A DNA stretch of 64,000 nt from Clonostachys chloroleuca (GCA_037952775.1 JBANAY010000001.1:5022001-5086000), one strand, 5' to 3'. Positions 21,405-30,780 are shown, counted from the first letter of the stretch. Notes: a model not told the origin generated them from the sequence alone. Numbers and translations are program-made.

Positions 21405-21790
21405 GGGAGGTGTAGCACTCGAGAGGTGTAGCAGTCGGGAGGTGTAGCACTCGGGAGGTGTAGCACTTGGGAGGTGTAGCACTCGGGAGGTGTAGCACTC
21501 GGGAGGTGTAGCACTCGGGAGGTGTAGCACTCGGGAGGTGTAGCGCTTGGGAGGTGTAGCAATCGGGAGGTGTAGCAGTCGGGAGGTGTAGCACTCGAGA
21601 GATGTAGCACGCGAGAGGTGTAGCGCTTGGGAGGTGTCGCACTCGAGAGGTGTAGCACTCGAGAGGTGTAGCGTTCGGGAGGTGGGAGGTGTAGCAGTCG
21701 GGAGGTGTAGCGCTTGGGAGGTGTCGCACTCTAGAGGTGTAGCACTCGGGAGGTGTAGCACTCGAGAGGTGTAGCAGTCGGGAGGTGTAC
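21405..21790. repeat. 16-bp satellite array
   Basis: About 24 head-to-tail copies of a 16-base unit, GAGGTGTAGCACTCGG, with variants at a few positions (CACTCGAG, CAGTCGGG, CGCTTGGG). The reverse strand stays open in three frames simply because 16 is not a multiple of three and the unit lacks stops; this is not a gene. There are no spacers, so it is not a CRISPR array. Confidence 0.9.
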
Positions 21791-22191
21791 CTAGTGCTCC
21801 AGAGGCGTGTGTAGTGTTTGGGGGGTAGTGCTTGAAGGATGTACCTAGCACTCCGTATGGGCTATAGATAGCACTAGAGAGACGAACTGCTAGAGAGATG
21901 TGGTCCTTGGCTAACACTTATGGGAAGGATGTTCTAGAAGATTAACCATAGAGGAAATTAGGCATCCCTACATCCACCCCTAGCGCTGCGCCTAGGGGTG
22001 TACAAGTACCGAGGAGTGCTCTCATGGATTGCACCGGGACAGGAGAAGTGCCTTGAGACTGTTAGCTGGGCACTTGTGAGATAGTTACGTACGTAGTTGG
22101 TAAGACCACCTCCGAATCAAGGTAAATATTTGAGGGGCATGAGGGTCCTTTCTTGCGCGCTGCCACGTACCTATGTAGTGTTTCGTGTATT

Positions 22192-22335
22192 GGTTGATTG
22201 ATTGATTTAATCCTACTCGGTTTCAGCCGCTATGCAGTTACGCAGCTATGCCCGGTAAGCGAGGTCCGGCAAACAGCCGAAGCGCCGCAGATAATCCGTG
22301 ACGCCCCACTTCGCCATGTTATGCCAACATAACCA
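22192..22335 (-). mobile_element. LINE 3' end, fragment
   Basis: On the minus strand this reads the end of a LINE-type ORF (WGVTDYLRRFGCLPDL) followed by a short 3' region and a tail of tandem AATC units, seen on the plus strand as TGATTGATTGATT. The same end recurs at 62909-63060 and in diverged form at 48399-48550. It is 5'-truncated, as is usual for LINE copies. Confidence 0.65.
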
Positions 22336-22439
22336 GCTGTCCCCAAAATTCTCTCTTCTCCCTCTTCAACCTCTATCTACATCCGCCCGCTAGCTTCTGT
22401 GGATTATGATTCTAATATTGATGTTGCGCTCTTAGACTC

Positions 22440-22810
22440 CTACGAGGCGCTTTCCTCGTTTCTGCGTCCAATATACCTCCAGTCTCCCCCCCGTGCATGG
22501 CTTCGTCTAGTTAGGTCTCGATTCTGAATTGCCCGAGGATCTATGTTTGTTCTATGACGGCTGATTTGCGTCCGTTGACTGGGAATGGCCCTAGTAGCTG
22601 TCATCGAAGGCGCTGGTATTTTCGGCATTGTAGCAGAACATGCATTACGGTTTGCCACCTTCCTCCGCAGTCGCATTTGGGGTCTGTTACACCCAAAACA
22701 TGTCGGTTGAATAAGAAGTCCTTGAAACCAATCCTCTCTGTCCCGAGTTGGGTAAGAATGGCCCTTTGTTGTTTTCTCAGCTGGGCGTGAAGTTGCATGA
22801 CCTTCCTTGT
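22440..22810 (-). mobile_element. LINE fragment, region downstream of RNase H
   Basis: The minus strand encodes LRKQQRAILTQL, TERIGFKDFLFNR and a zinc-knuckle-like CDCGGRWQTVMHVLLQC (C-x-C...H-x4-C), a block typical of the C-terminus of Tad1/I-type LINE polyproteins in ascomycetes. The frame breaks near 22540. Reverse transcriptase and endonuclease parts are absent. Confidence 0.7.
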
Positions 22811-22844
22811 AGGTCCGAGGAGCCGGGTGATGAGGATCGCTTGA

Positions 22845-23092
22845 CAAGTTTAGGGGCCGGAGGGGGGTCATGTAGGTTACATTCAGTTGGTGGACCTTTG
22901 TATGAAGTTCATCCCTGCTGCATCCCTGCATTGGCAAACTGGCCCAGTCAGCTTGAGACCTACAGTTCGTTGGACTTGTTGAGTTTGTTGGTTGGGCTCC
23001 AAGAACAAGGATGGTGCCAGTTCCTGGGCTCCTGGACAAGTTTTTGAACTCTGGTTCGTATTACTAATGCTCACACCATTTTTACTACTTAA
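22845..23092 (+). repeat. dispersed repeat C, copy 1
   Basis: It matches 34626-34912: both contain ATGAAGTTCATC, a block with TTGAGTTTGTTGGTTG, then CCAAGAACAAGG, and end near TTCGTATTACTAATGCT (or TTCGCATTACTAATGCT). It directly adjoins the LINE fragment to its left. Confidence 0.65.
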
Positions 23093-23575
23093 AACCACCG
23101 CAACCACAAAGAAAGTTTCATCGCTGGGGCTAGCCCCACATTCAAAGAATATTCTTCCCGTCAAGAACGGGGGCCGCAGTCAGGCTAGTAGACGCCTCTG
23201 ACATCGTAAGTTTCACATCAACTCGGCCAACAAGCTCACAGAGTCCTGGTGGACAGGGTAGCTACATACAATGCAACCATGCCATACAGTGCAAACTAGT
23301 CGAGTTTATCTTATATAATGTTTCCCTGCATTTGAATTGTCTACCTCTCCCCCTTAATCAGTTCATTCTTTCTTTCCTTGGATTTGTATGGGCAACCCAA
23401 TGATCTTTTCATCACAACCCGCACCATCAGTTTCCACTAAATTTATTCATTCATCCAGTTCCTACATTCCAGCAGAATGTGTCGCACACTTGCCGGCTAT
23501 ATCCACCAGCCTTGTCACCATCGCAGAGATGAGCATGCAAGCCGACGATTATGTTATTTCAACAGCTATTGCGGG

Positions 23576-23673
23576 TGTTGAAACATCACGACTAGGGGAT
23601 GTGTATATATATGGGTGCTCCCTCCAGTGTAAGTCATGAATAGAACGAGCAAAATAAATCACTCATTTCAACA
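23576..23673 (+). mobile_element. solo LTR of the copia family, with GCGGG duplication
   Basis: These 98 bases are the reverse complement of the LTR at 23836-23931, with a few differences, beginning TGTTGAAAC and ending TTTCAACA. It is flanked on both sides by GCGGG (23571-23575 and 23674-23678), a 5-base target-site duplication. That identifies it as a separate insertion reduced to one LTR. Confidence 0.85.
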
Positions 23674-23678
23674 GCGGG

Positions 23679-23835
23679 GACAGCTGTCCGAGCACAGCCC
23701 CGTGGTCCGAGCACAGCTCTGTAGTCCGAGGACAGTTGGTATGTCCAAGGACAGTTGGTGTGTCCTAGGACAGGTGGTGTGTCCAAGGACAGGTGGTGTC
23801 CGAGGACAGCTCTGTAGTCCGAGGACAGTTGGCAT
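23679..23835 (+). repeat. minisatellite of GTCC(G/A)AGGACAG units
   Basis: About eight degenerate units of 17-22 bases, each with GTCCGAGGACAG or a close variant followed by TTGGT, GTGGT or CTCTGTA. It lies exactly between a solo LTR and the left LTR of the full copia element. Confidence 0.8.
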
Positions 23836-23931
23836 TGTTGAAATGAGTGATTGTTTGCTTGTTCTATTCATGATTTATACTGGAGGGAGCACCCATATTT
23901 ATACACATCCCCTAGTCGTGATGTTTCAACA
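23836..23931 (-). repeat. copia 3' LTR
   Basis: 96 bases with TGTTGAAA/TTTCAACA ends; same sequence as 30009-30104 by eye. It is the 3' LTR because the element reads on the minus strand. Confidence 0.92.
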
Positions 23932-24088
23932 CTCCCACTCGATGGCTGCTCTGGTAGGAGTGCCATTGACTGTTCCATCACTGTATTGGTAGGCCCCATT
24001 AAAACCTTTTAAAAACCCTTAGAAGGGAAAAATAAAGGAAAGGGTGCCTGAACAGCTTGCCTCTACTGGCGTCGAGAGTTCGCAAGTC

Positions 24089-25523
24089 TTACTCGATACC
24101 TAGCCCTCTTCGAAACCACTCGAACCTGTCTCGTGCAAGGGGTTTGGTAAATCCATCAGCGATCTGTCCTGCTGTTGGGACATGTTTCAGTTGAACAGTC
24201 CCGGCTTCTTGAACTTCGCCTTGCCACTTGCGTTGAATGTCCATGTGCTTAGTTCGTGAGTGGTACTGTGGATTCGAGGATAAGGCTATGGCTCCTTGGT
24301 TGTCGCCACAGATGATCGTTGCAGCTCTTCCTTGACCTAAGTTTAGCTCATGGAGGAGTCGTCTCAGCCAGATTGCCTCCTTGGTTGCCTGAGTTTGTCC
24401 CATGAATTCGGCTTCGCAGGTCGACAAGGCAACAACGCTCTGGCGCTTGGATTGCCAACTGATTGCTCCACTTCCAATGTTGAATAGGTATCCAGCAGTT
24501 GATCGTCGCGTGTCACGGCAACCGGCCCAATCCGCGTCTGTGTATCCTTTCAGCATTTGAAGATGGCCTTTGTACGTGAGTCTCAGATTCTTTGTGCTGC
24601 TGAGATACCGCAGGATGCGTCGTGCGAGTTTCATATGTTGCGGTCCCGGGTTTGCCAAATACCGGCTCGCCATGGACACTGCGTAGGCGATGTCCCCCCT
24701 TGTTCCGAGCATGATATACATTAGAGATCCTATGATACGCTGATACTCCACTCTCTGTCTTGGGGGGCAGCTGTAGTCTGGACCGTTTTCTGCCGGTGGT
24801 GATGTTTCAATCGGTGTACTGACGTGGGCGCAGTCGCTAAGCCCAAACTGCTGAATGACCTTGTTTATGTAGGCTTCTTGGCTCAGGTACAGAATTCTGT
24901 TTCGTCGGTCTCGTTCAATAGACATCCCGAGGTAGTAGCTGCAGGGCCCAAGGTCGGTCATTTGAAAACGGTTTCGAAGGGCTCTTTTGATCCTTTTTAT
25001 CTCAGCGATGCTCGGCCCGACGATCAAGAGGTCGTCCACATATACAGCGATGTACATGTTGCTTCGCACAAAGATCCCAAGGTCAGCATTGATTGGTTCG
25101 AAGCCGAGGTTACGTAGGAAGTTCGTGAGCGTTTGGTACCAAATGCGAGGGGCCTGCTTCAAGCCGTAGAGTGCTTTTCGGAGCTTGCAGACCCTCGCTG
25201 TGCCGTCTGTCATGTGGTGGGGCTGTTCAACATAGATCTCATGATCTATGTCGCCATATAGAAAGGCTGTTTTGACGTCCATTTGTTCGACCTCAAGTCC
25301 TAGAGCGGCCGCGATGGCAAACAAGGCCTTGTAGCTCATTGGTTTGACGACGGAGGCGAACGTTTCATCGTAGTCGATGCCCTCTTCTTGTGTGAAGCCC
25401 CTAACCACCCATCTGCTCTTGTGACGGGTGACCTCTCCATGCGATCCTCGTTTGAGCTTGAAGACCCATTTGCCACTGAGGACCCGTCGATCTCTGGGAG
25501 GGTTAACAAGCCCCCCGTCTTGT
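24089..25523 (-). CDS. copia reverse transcriptase and RNase H
   Basis: The frame is open on the minus strand from the C run at 25511-25516 to the stop at 24089. It holds the copia RT: a GKWVFKLK block near 25455, GFTQEEGIDYDETF at 25400, and the YVDDLL catalytic motif near 25040. RNase H follows, with TDADWAG, AEFMGQTQATKEA and the DNQGAIAL motif. It ends with a TKPLAR-type motif common to copia polyproteins. The frame differs from the upstream gag-integrase ORF, so as sequenced the polyprotein is interrupted. All catalytic motifs I can see are intact. Confidence 0.88.
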
Positions 25524-28500
25524 TTTGTTTAAGCGAAGCGACTTCTTCAAGCATCGCCCTTTCCCATTCGGGCCAGCTTGTATCATTCTTTGCTTCGTGA
25601 ACAGTTTTCGGTTCAAAGGGTTCCGTTTCTTCCGCAGCTACTGTCAAGAACGTCGGGATCACGTTGCCTTCCGATACATTCATCAGCGCGAGCTCTTCTA
25701 TGCTCTCATCGGATGTATCGGATGCGGCCCGCGGAATACGGATTCTAAGTTCAGCGTGATATTCTAAGGCTTGTTGCCTCACTCCATGAACTGGACGATC
25801 AAGATGGAACCTCGGATCTCGTTGCCGTTCTCCTGAAACTTGATCGTGTCGAGCGCCGTCCCGTTGCTGGTCACCGTTGGGCAGTGAATCGTCTCTTTCT
25901 GGGGCATCTGGAAAAGACCCGAAAGTATCGTCACTCCCAGACGGCGACAAGGTCCTGTCTCCCTGTTCAGCAACTGGCTGCGAGTCATCGTCACTCGATT
26001 GGGACGGCTCTCGCTCTCCCGAGTCATCGTCACTCGGTCGAGATAGTATTCGCGAGTCATCGTCACTCGCCCGAGGTAGTATTCGCGAGTCCCCGTCGCC
26101 CGCCCAAGGTAGTACTTGCGGGTCCTTGGTGCCCGCCCGAGGTAGTATTTCCGAGTCCTCGGTGCTCGTACGAGGTAGTTCTTGCAAGTCCTCGCGGCTT
26201 GTTCCGGACAAGACATTCTCTGCTTCTACCACGGACGTGTGACGTCCAGAGGCTGCCACGGATGCCTGCCGTATACTTACCGACGGTTGGTTTAGTAGCC
26301 CCACCGTCTCACTCCCCCCTGCGGCAGCAGCCGTTGCCTCAGGTGAGCTCTCTTGTCTGGCTCCCACATCTTGTACAGTCTGTGTGGAGGGAGTGCTAAG
26401 GGCTTCTTGGAATTCGGCATTTGGGGTACCAACAATTCTTCCATCTTCTAGTAGGATGCGATAGTTGGTGTTTCCCTCGTAGCCTAATAGGATGCACGGC
26501 CTTGTTCGTGGCTCGGTCAACTTCTTTCTTTGTTTTGGTGGGATCAGATATTCCCCCTTCGACCCAATCACCCTTAGTCGTGATAGGTCAGGCTTCTCGC
26601 CGTACCATGCTTGATACGGTGTCATCTGAAGCTTTGATGAAGGTGATCTATTAGAAAGGTATGCTGCTGTTCGAGCTATCTCGGGCCAAAATTTTGATGG
26701 GAGTTTAGCATGGGCTAGCGTAGGCCCGACTCGATCATATATTGTCCTGTGGGCTCTCTCGGCAACGCCGTTCTGTTGGTGTTGATCGATGCCACTAAGT
26801 TCGGCTTGAATTGCTCGAGAGAAGAGCATAAATTTCATTTGTTCTCCCACTTGCTCAGAGATCCGATCGAGCCGTATTCGTCTACATTTTCGCTCAACAC
26901 GCTCGTTATGATCGAGAAAGAAACGTAGCGACTCAATGACAAATCCTTGTCGTCGTGGTATGGGGATGACTTCGACCCACCCCGTCCAGTCATCGACAAT
27001 AGTAACCCAGTAGCGACTGCCATCAAGCCCCTCTTCAAACGGTCCTGCGACGTCCATGTGAAGAAGTTCTATTGGGTATTCACCTTTTCTGCCTGGGCTA
27101 TTATGCGGTTTTTCAGTCATCCGCCCCTGGAGGCAGGGATTACATGGTTCTCGTGGCTGTATGTCTCGAATGCCGTAGGCTTGCTTCTTAAGCCGCCGTA
27201 GGTTCGCATCGCTCAGATGAGCCAGTCGGTGGTGCCAGAGGGTCATCTGTGGGCTAACGTGGTACGCTGGAAAGGAGAGGTTCGTCCATAGGTCGAGTGC
27301 GTAGACACCGTGGTATTTGCTTGCGGTGTACCAGCTCCTCTTCCTTTCTTTGTTGCAAATACTCGCGCCCTTGCTTGAGAACTCGACTTTGGCTCCTCGT
27401 TCGAGTAACTGAAGCACGGATATGAGGTTTGCTTGTGCAGACGGGACAAAGAGGACATTGTCAAGAACGAGCCATCTCCTTCTGCCGCGTGCATTGCACA
27501 GAACATTTACCGTCCCTACCCCTGAGGGAGATGTGGTTGCATCAACGCTCTTGAGTGCGGGCCCATAATACATGTCCATCTGAACAAACTTCGAGGCATC
27601 GTTGCATACGTGCTGGGCAGCACCACTGTCGATGATCCAGGCGTCGCGGATCGGGAGCGTTCTCGTAGCCATCATAGCGAGGGCGTGGGTATGTGCGGCG
27701 CCACTGCGTTCGACTCCACGTCCAAATGCCGCGTTAACATCCTCTCCTGTAGCCTTGAGCGCCATGAAAGTAGGCTTCTTCGGGTCTTTCGGACCAGCCG
27801 CATCGTCATCCTCGTCATCAGTGGAGTGCTGTCTCTTGGACGGCTTTCGACTGTTGGCTTGCGGGGCCCGTGCCCTTGGCTTGTATACCTTCTCGTCTTT
27901 CCCTTGGCCTTGTAGCTTCGGATTCTTCTTAAAGCACTCGGTTTCGACGTGGTAGGGCTTTCGGCAGAAGGAGCAGTAGGGAACGTTGTCGATCTCGATC
28001 CGGCATGTGGTTCCATCGGATGACGGAATGAGGTTCTTTTGGCCAGGCCCCCGAATGAGGGAAAGCACAGGAAATGTCTGTGTCTCGGTTGATTGTTTTC
28101 CCAGCTGCCCTTTCCTGTGTTCTTCCTCGATTGCCTTGTTCTCAATATAGTCGAACGTCGGTGCCGCCTTGATTACATTTCCGTCTGCGTCCCTGTCGTT
28201 TACAAGATCCATTTGTCTGAATATATGGTCACGGAAGGCTTCATACTCAGCGCCTAGCGCGTGCATGAAGAAGAACATCCGTTCAATCTCTGATGTGACA
28301 CAGTCAGGGTCAAGTAGGAGCTTCTCGGCATGAATCCTTCTGATCTCGGCTCCAAGGGCTTGGGCACTCCCACACTTTTCTCGAGTCAGGGCCATGTATC
28401 GTCGTTGGAGGTTAACATAGGTCCCAGAGCCTTCTGGTTTGAAGTTTTGCTTGACAGCCTTGAGAAGAGAATGAACCCGATGAATCTCGAAAGCATTGAT

Positions 28501-28749
28501 CCGTTGCGCAGCGTTGTGCGTCAGCTTAGCCGTGATCATTGCCGAGTAGAATTTCTGGCGGCGGTCCCATTGTTGCGCGCCCTCCTCTTCTAGTGGTGGG
28601 TCTGTTGCGTCTTCAGCCACAGCCGATATTTGAATAAATTCTTTGACCTTCTGATTCCATTTGAACCAGTCATTGGAATTGTCGAGTGTTGGGATCGCAT
28701 TATAGAATGCATTAAGGCCGAACTGTTCAAATTTCGCAATGTCCGTCAT
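25336..28749 (-). CDS. copia gag-protease-integrase polyprotein
   Basis: 1137 codons on the minus strand from the ATG at 28749. Gag covers about residues 1-240, a CCHC zinc knuckle (CSFCRKPYHVETEC) lies near 260, and the aspartic protease active site DSGA lies near 372. The pre-integrase HHRLAH block follows, and then the integrase core with HMDVAGP, a RIRLDR Asp and the NGVAER Glu, consistent with the DDE triad. Residues about 840-930 form Asp/Ser-rich repeats. The true frame leaves this ORF at a run of six Cs (plus strand 25511-25516). Beyond that run, the last 60 or so codons do not resemble RT, while the RT frame is open through the run. A one-base difference there, real or an assembly error, would explain the break. 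Confidence 0.88.
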   Translation of the reverse strand: MTDIAKFEQFGLNAFYNAIPTLDNSNDWFKWNQKVKEFIQISAVAEDATDPPLEEEGAQQWDRRQKFYSAMITAKLTHNAAQRINAFEIHRVHSLLKAVKQNFKPEGSGTYVNLQRRYMALTREKCGSAQALGAEIRRIHAEKLLLDPDCVTSEIERMFFFMHALGAEYEAFRDHIFRQMDLVNDRDADGNVIKAAPTFDYIENKAIEEEHRKGQLGKQSTETQTFPVLSLIRGPGQKNLIPSSDGTTCRIEIDNVPYCSFCRKPYHVETECFKKNPKLQGQGKDEKVYKPRARAPQANSRKPSKRQHSTDDEDDDAAGPKDPKKPTFMALKATGEDVNAAFGRGVERSGAAHTHALAMMATRTLPIRDAWIIDSGAAQHVCNDASKFVQMDMYYGPALKSVDATTSPSGVGTVNVLCNARGRRRWLVLDNVLFVPSAQANLISVLQLLERGAKVEFSSKGASICNKERKRSWYTASKYHGVYALDLWTNLSFPAYHVSPQMTLWHHRLAHLSDANLRRLKKQAYGIRDIQPREPCNPCLQGRMTEKPHNSPGRKGEYPIELLHMDVAGPFEEGLDGSRYWVTIVDDWTGWVEVIPIPRRQGFVIESLRFFLDHNERVERKCRRIRLDRISEQVGEQMKFMLFSRAIQAELSGIDQHQQNGVAERAHRTIYDRVGPTLAHAKLPSKFWPEIARTAAYLSNRSPSSKLQMTPYQAWYGEKPDLSRLRVIGSKGEYLIPPKQRKKLTEPRTRPCILLGYEGNTNYRILLEDGRIVGTPNAEFQEALSTPSTQTVQDVGARQESSPEATAAAAGGSETVGLLNQPSVSIRQASVAASGRHTSVVEAENVLSGTSREDLQELPRTSTEDSEILPRAGTKDPQVLPWAGDGDSRILPRASDDDSRILSRPSDDDSGEREPSQSSDDDSQPVAEQGDRTLSPSGSDDTFGSFPDAPERDDSLPNGDQQRDGARHDQVSGERQRDPRFHLDRPVHGVRQQALEYHAELRIRIPRAASDTSDESIEELALMNVSEGNVIPTFLTVAAEETEPFEPKTVHEAKNDTSWPEWERAMLEEVASLKQNKTGGLLTLPEIDGSSVANGSSSSNEDRMERSPVTRADGWLGASHKKRASTTMKRSPPSSNQ
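25985..26220. repeat. 33-bp in-frame repeat array inside copia integrase tail
   Basis: About seven degenerate units encode the pattern (D/E)DSRILPRAS on the minus strand. They sit in the linker between integrase and RT. Confidence 0.75.
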
Positions 28750-29522
28750 GGTGAAGCTGGATATTCCTCTGCACTGAGAAACTCGTCAGAGGGCGAGTTT
28801 GGAATGAAACTATCAGAGTCTGTCGAGTTGACCGGTCGTACTTCTAGACCAAAAAGCTCTAGGCTTGATGCGACACTGAGCGGGCTCAGGGCGGCAGATG
28901 GACTACGCTCGTTCGATTCTACTGTAGGCGATCGAGAAGGAGGAGAGTAATCTTCGTCCGGTGCCGCGGGCTGCTTCCAGTGAGTTTCAAATGCCTGAGA
29001 GAAGTGGGGAAATCGTGAGCGGTCAACTAGACACGGCAGGCTTTCTGTCTTAAAGCTCTTAGGTCTATTTGGCCGGAGATTATAGCGAATGGTGGCACTA
29101 TTGTTAGCTGAGATTGTGCATTCGTCCTGAGAGCTTAGTGTGTTTAGGACCACGGCCCCAAGGTCATTCTTAGTCGGAACAGAACTAGGAGCGGCAGGAG
29201 TGGAGTAGCTTGTTCTTCTAGTACTCGCAGGGTCAACAGCTAGAGATGATGCCGCCGACGCGCGACGCATGCGTTCTTCAGACGGTATATGGCTGTAGGC
29301 TAGTCTGACTGAAGCAGCCGTTTTCGACGGGAAATATGTCCTTTGAATCTGGACCCAGCTCCAGTTGCGATGCAGCCGAAGATACGAAATGAGGTTTAAC
29401 TCCCCGTCCGTCCAGCGGTGAGTTATTGTTCGTTGCCTTCTTTGTCGCCGTGGTGGCTTCTTCGGAGATACAGTCGACAGCTGAAGAATATCGACTAAGG
29501 ATCCAGTGGTTTGAATCGGCAT
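28746..29522 (-). CDS. Myb/SANT-like ORF upstream of copia gag
   Basis: A 258-codon ORF inside the element, between the 5' leader and gag. Residues about 35-80 form a Myb/SANT-like helix-turn-helix block: HRWTDGELNLISYL, then WSWVQIQRTYFPSKTAASV and RLAYSHI. The rest is Ser/Pro-rich without recognised domain. Its TGA overlaps the gag ATG in the four bases ATGA (28746-28749), an arrangement that suits termination-reinitiation translation. Standard copia elements have no ORF here. It may be a captured host DNA-binding domain or an element-specific protein, for example for target choice or self-regulation; both are speculation. The domain call rests on the spaced Trp residues and length. Confidence 0.75.
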   Translation of the reverse strand: MPIQTTGSLVDILQLSTVSPKKPPRRQRRQRTITHRWTDGELNLISYLRLHRNWSWVQIQRTYFPSKTAASVRLAYSHIPSEERMRRASAASSLAVDPASTRRTSYSTPAAPSSVPTKNDLGAVVLNTLSSQDECTISANNSATIRYNLRPNRPKSFKTESLPCLVDRSRFPHFSQAFETHWKQPAAPDEDYSPPSRSPTVESNERSPSAALSPLSVASSLELFGLEVRPVNSTDSDSFIPNSPSDEFLSAEEYPASP

Positions 29523-29579
29523 TTTATTTTATTGCATTGTATGTTGCATGTAGTCTTGGTGAAGCAAATTTTAGCTTAC

Positions 29580-29875
29580 GCGGCCGGTCTGTTATAAATC
29601 TTCTGGTTGTGGTCTCATGATATCTTCTTATTGGAGTTTCATGATTGTAATACCACCGCTGCTGTAACACGCGGCCGATCTGTGATTTGCCTTGTTTTTG
29701 TGATGTCATGACTTGTGGCACCACTGTTTCTGTGACATGCGGTCGGTGTATACTTATCTTCTTATTGCGGTGACATGATTGTGGCACCACTACTGCTGTG
29801 ATGTGCGGTCGGTCTTGTGATTATCTTCTCATTGTGGTGTCATGATTGTGACACCACTTCTGCTGTGGCGTAAGC
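29580..29875. repeat. tandem repeats in the copia leader
   Basis: Four to five degenerate units of about 65 bases share CATGATTGTGGCACCACT, CTGCTGTGA and GCGGTCGGTCT. They occupy the untranslated leader between the primer-binding site and the first ORF. Confidence 0.75.
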
Positions 29876-29996
29876 TTTCCCCCTTTAATTTTGATTTTTC
29901 TAATAAGTTGGTTAGATATTTCTAGGGAGGGCTGTCACTCATTTGTGGAAGCTTAGCTGTAGACACGGTTCCGGGTCTCGCTTGTATGCAGAACCC

Positions 29997-30008
29997 GGGC
30001 TCATAACC
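29997..30008 (-). promoter_or_regulatory. copia primer-binding site, half-tRNA-Met type
   Basis: On the minus strand GGTTATGAGCCC directly follows the 5' LTR. It is complementary to the anticodon-loop region of initiator tRNA-Met (GGGCTCATAACC), the site used by elements that prime with a cleaved half tRNA. Confidence 0.7.
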
Positions 30009-30104
30009 TGTTGAAATGAGTGATTGTTTGCTTGTTCTATTCATGATTTATACTGGAGGGAGCACCCATATTTATACACATCCCCTAGTCGTGATGTTTC
30101 AACA
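30009..30104 (-). repeat. copia 5' LTR
   Basis: 96 bases matching 23836-23931 by eye; it adjoins the primer-binding site. Confidence 0.92.
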
Positions 30105-30775
30105 ACATAATCCACCGCGCATTCTATGGTCAAGTCGGCAATTCCTGACATGAGATAACTGCCTGGATATTGACCAAGGAACAATTTACATGGAGTGTAT
30201 GTAAAAGGGGGAGTGTATACAAAAGGGTGTGTAAAAAAGATCGGATTATTGATGATCAACTCACTCAACTTATTCAATTGAGACTCTCCTGCTTCTTATC
30301 TAATTTAAAGCTAATTCTTGAGTAAACCCTCTGCGTTGCTCGACAATAAAATGAACATTTCGCTATCGCTGTTCTGACCAGTTGGAAATAGTGAATGGAT
30401 AGCTTGATATAAGCTGAACGCGAGGAAGCCAGATTCGGAAATATTAGCCGAGCCGTAGTATAATTTCAGTTGGCAACTCCAAATTTACTACGACCGATTT
30501 ACTAACTAATCGACATCGAGCTTTTGGAAGTGAGAGCCCTCGAATATTCCGACCCAGAAAGACTATATAGCCTGCAGATTGAGTGACAAAGTAACCACCC
30601 CTCCTTAGATACATATACATCGGAGAAACACGGCTTGTTTGAATAAACCTTCACTCTTATTCTGGCGCGGGGCTAAGAACGGCCGAGCCTTTTGTGGCGT
30701 AGTAGGCACGAAGAAGCCTTTTCCGGCTCTCACATGTCTGTATTCATAAATCATGTGCTAGACGCGATGGCGTCT
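30105..30775. other. gap without recognised gene
   Basis: AT-rich sequence with no supported gene. It separates the full copia element from the next solo LTR. Confidence 0.5.
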
Positions 30776-30780
30776 TGGGC

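Larger units (their letters stand above)
23836..30104 (-). mobile_element. full-length Ty1/copia LTR retrotransposon
   Basis: Two 96-base LTRs (23836-23931 and 30009-30104) look identical by eye; each starts TGTTGAAA and ends TTTCAACA. The element is 6269 bases and reads on the minus strand. Next to the right-hand (5') LTR is GGTTATGAGCCC on the minus strand, which fits priming by an internally cleaved initiator tRNA-Met, as in Drosophila copia. Order along the element: 5' LTR, leader with tandem repeats, Myb/SANT-like ORF, gag-protease-integrase, reverse transcriptase-RNase H, 3' LTR. The integrase-before-RT order defines copia. No matching target-site duplication is seen (GGCAT left, ACATA right), so an end may have been exchanged by recombination. 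The identical LTRs suggest a recent insertion. Confidence 0.93.

Noticed and set aside
21405..21790. CRISPR-like regular array
   Set aside because: Units are directly adjacent with no spacers, and the DNA is eukaryotic.
21296..21917. Three overlapping long open frames on the minus strand with CYTSR-like repeats
   Set aside because: They are the three frames of the 16-bp satellite; the unit simply lacks stops.
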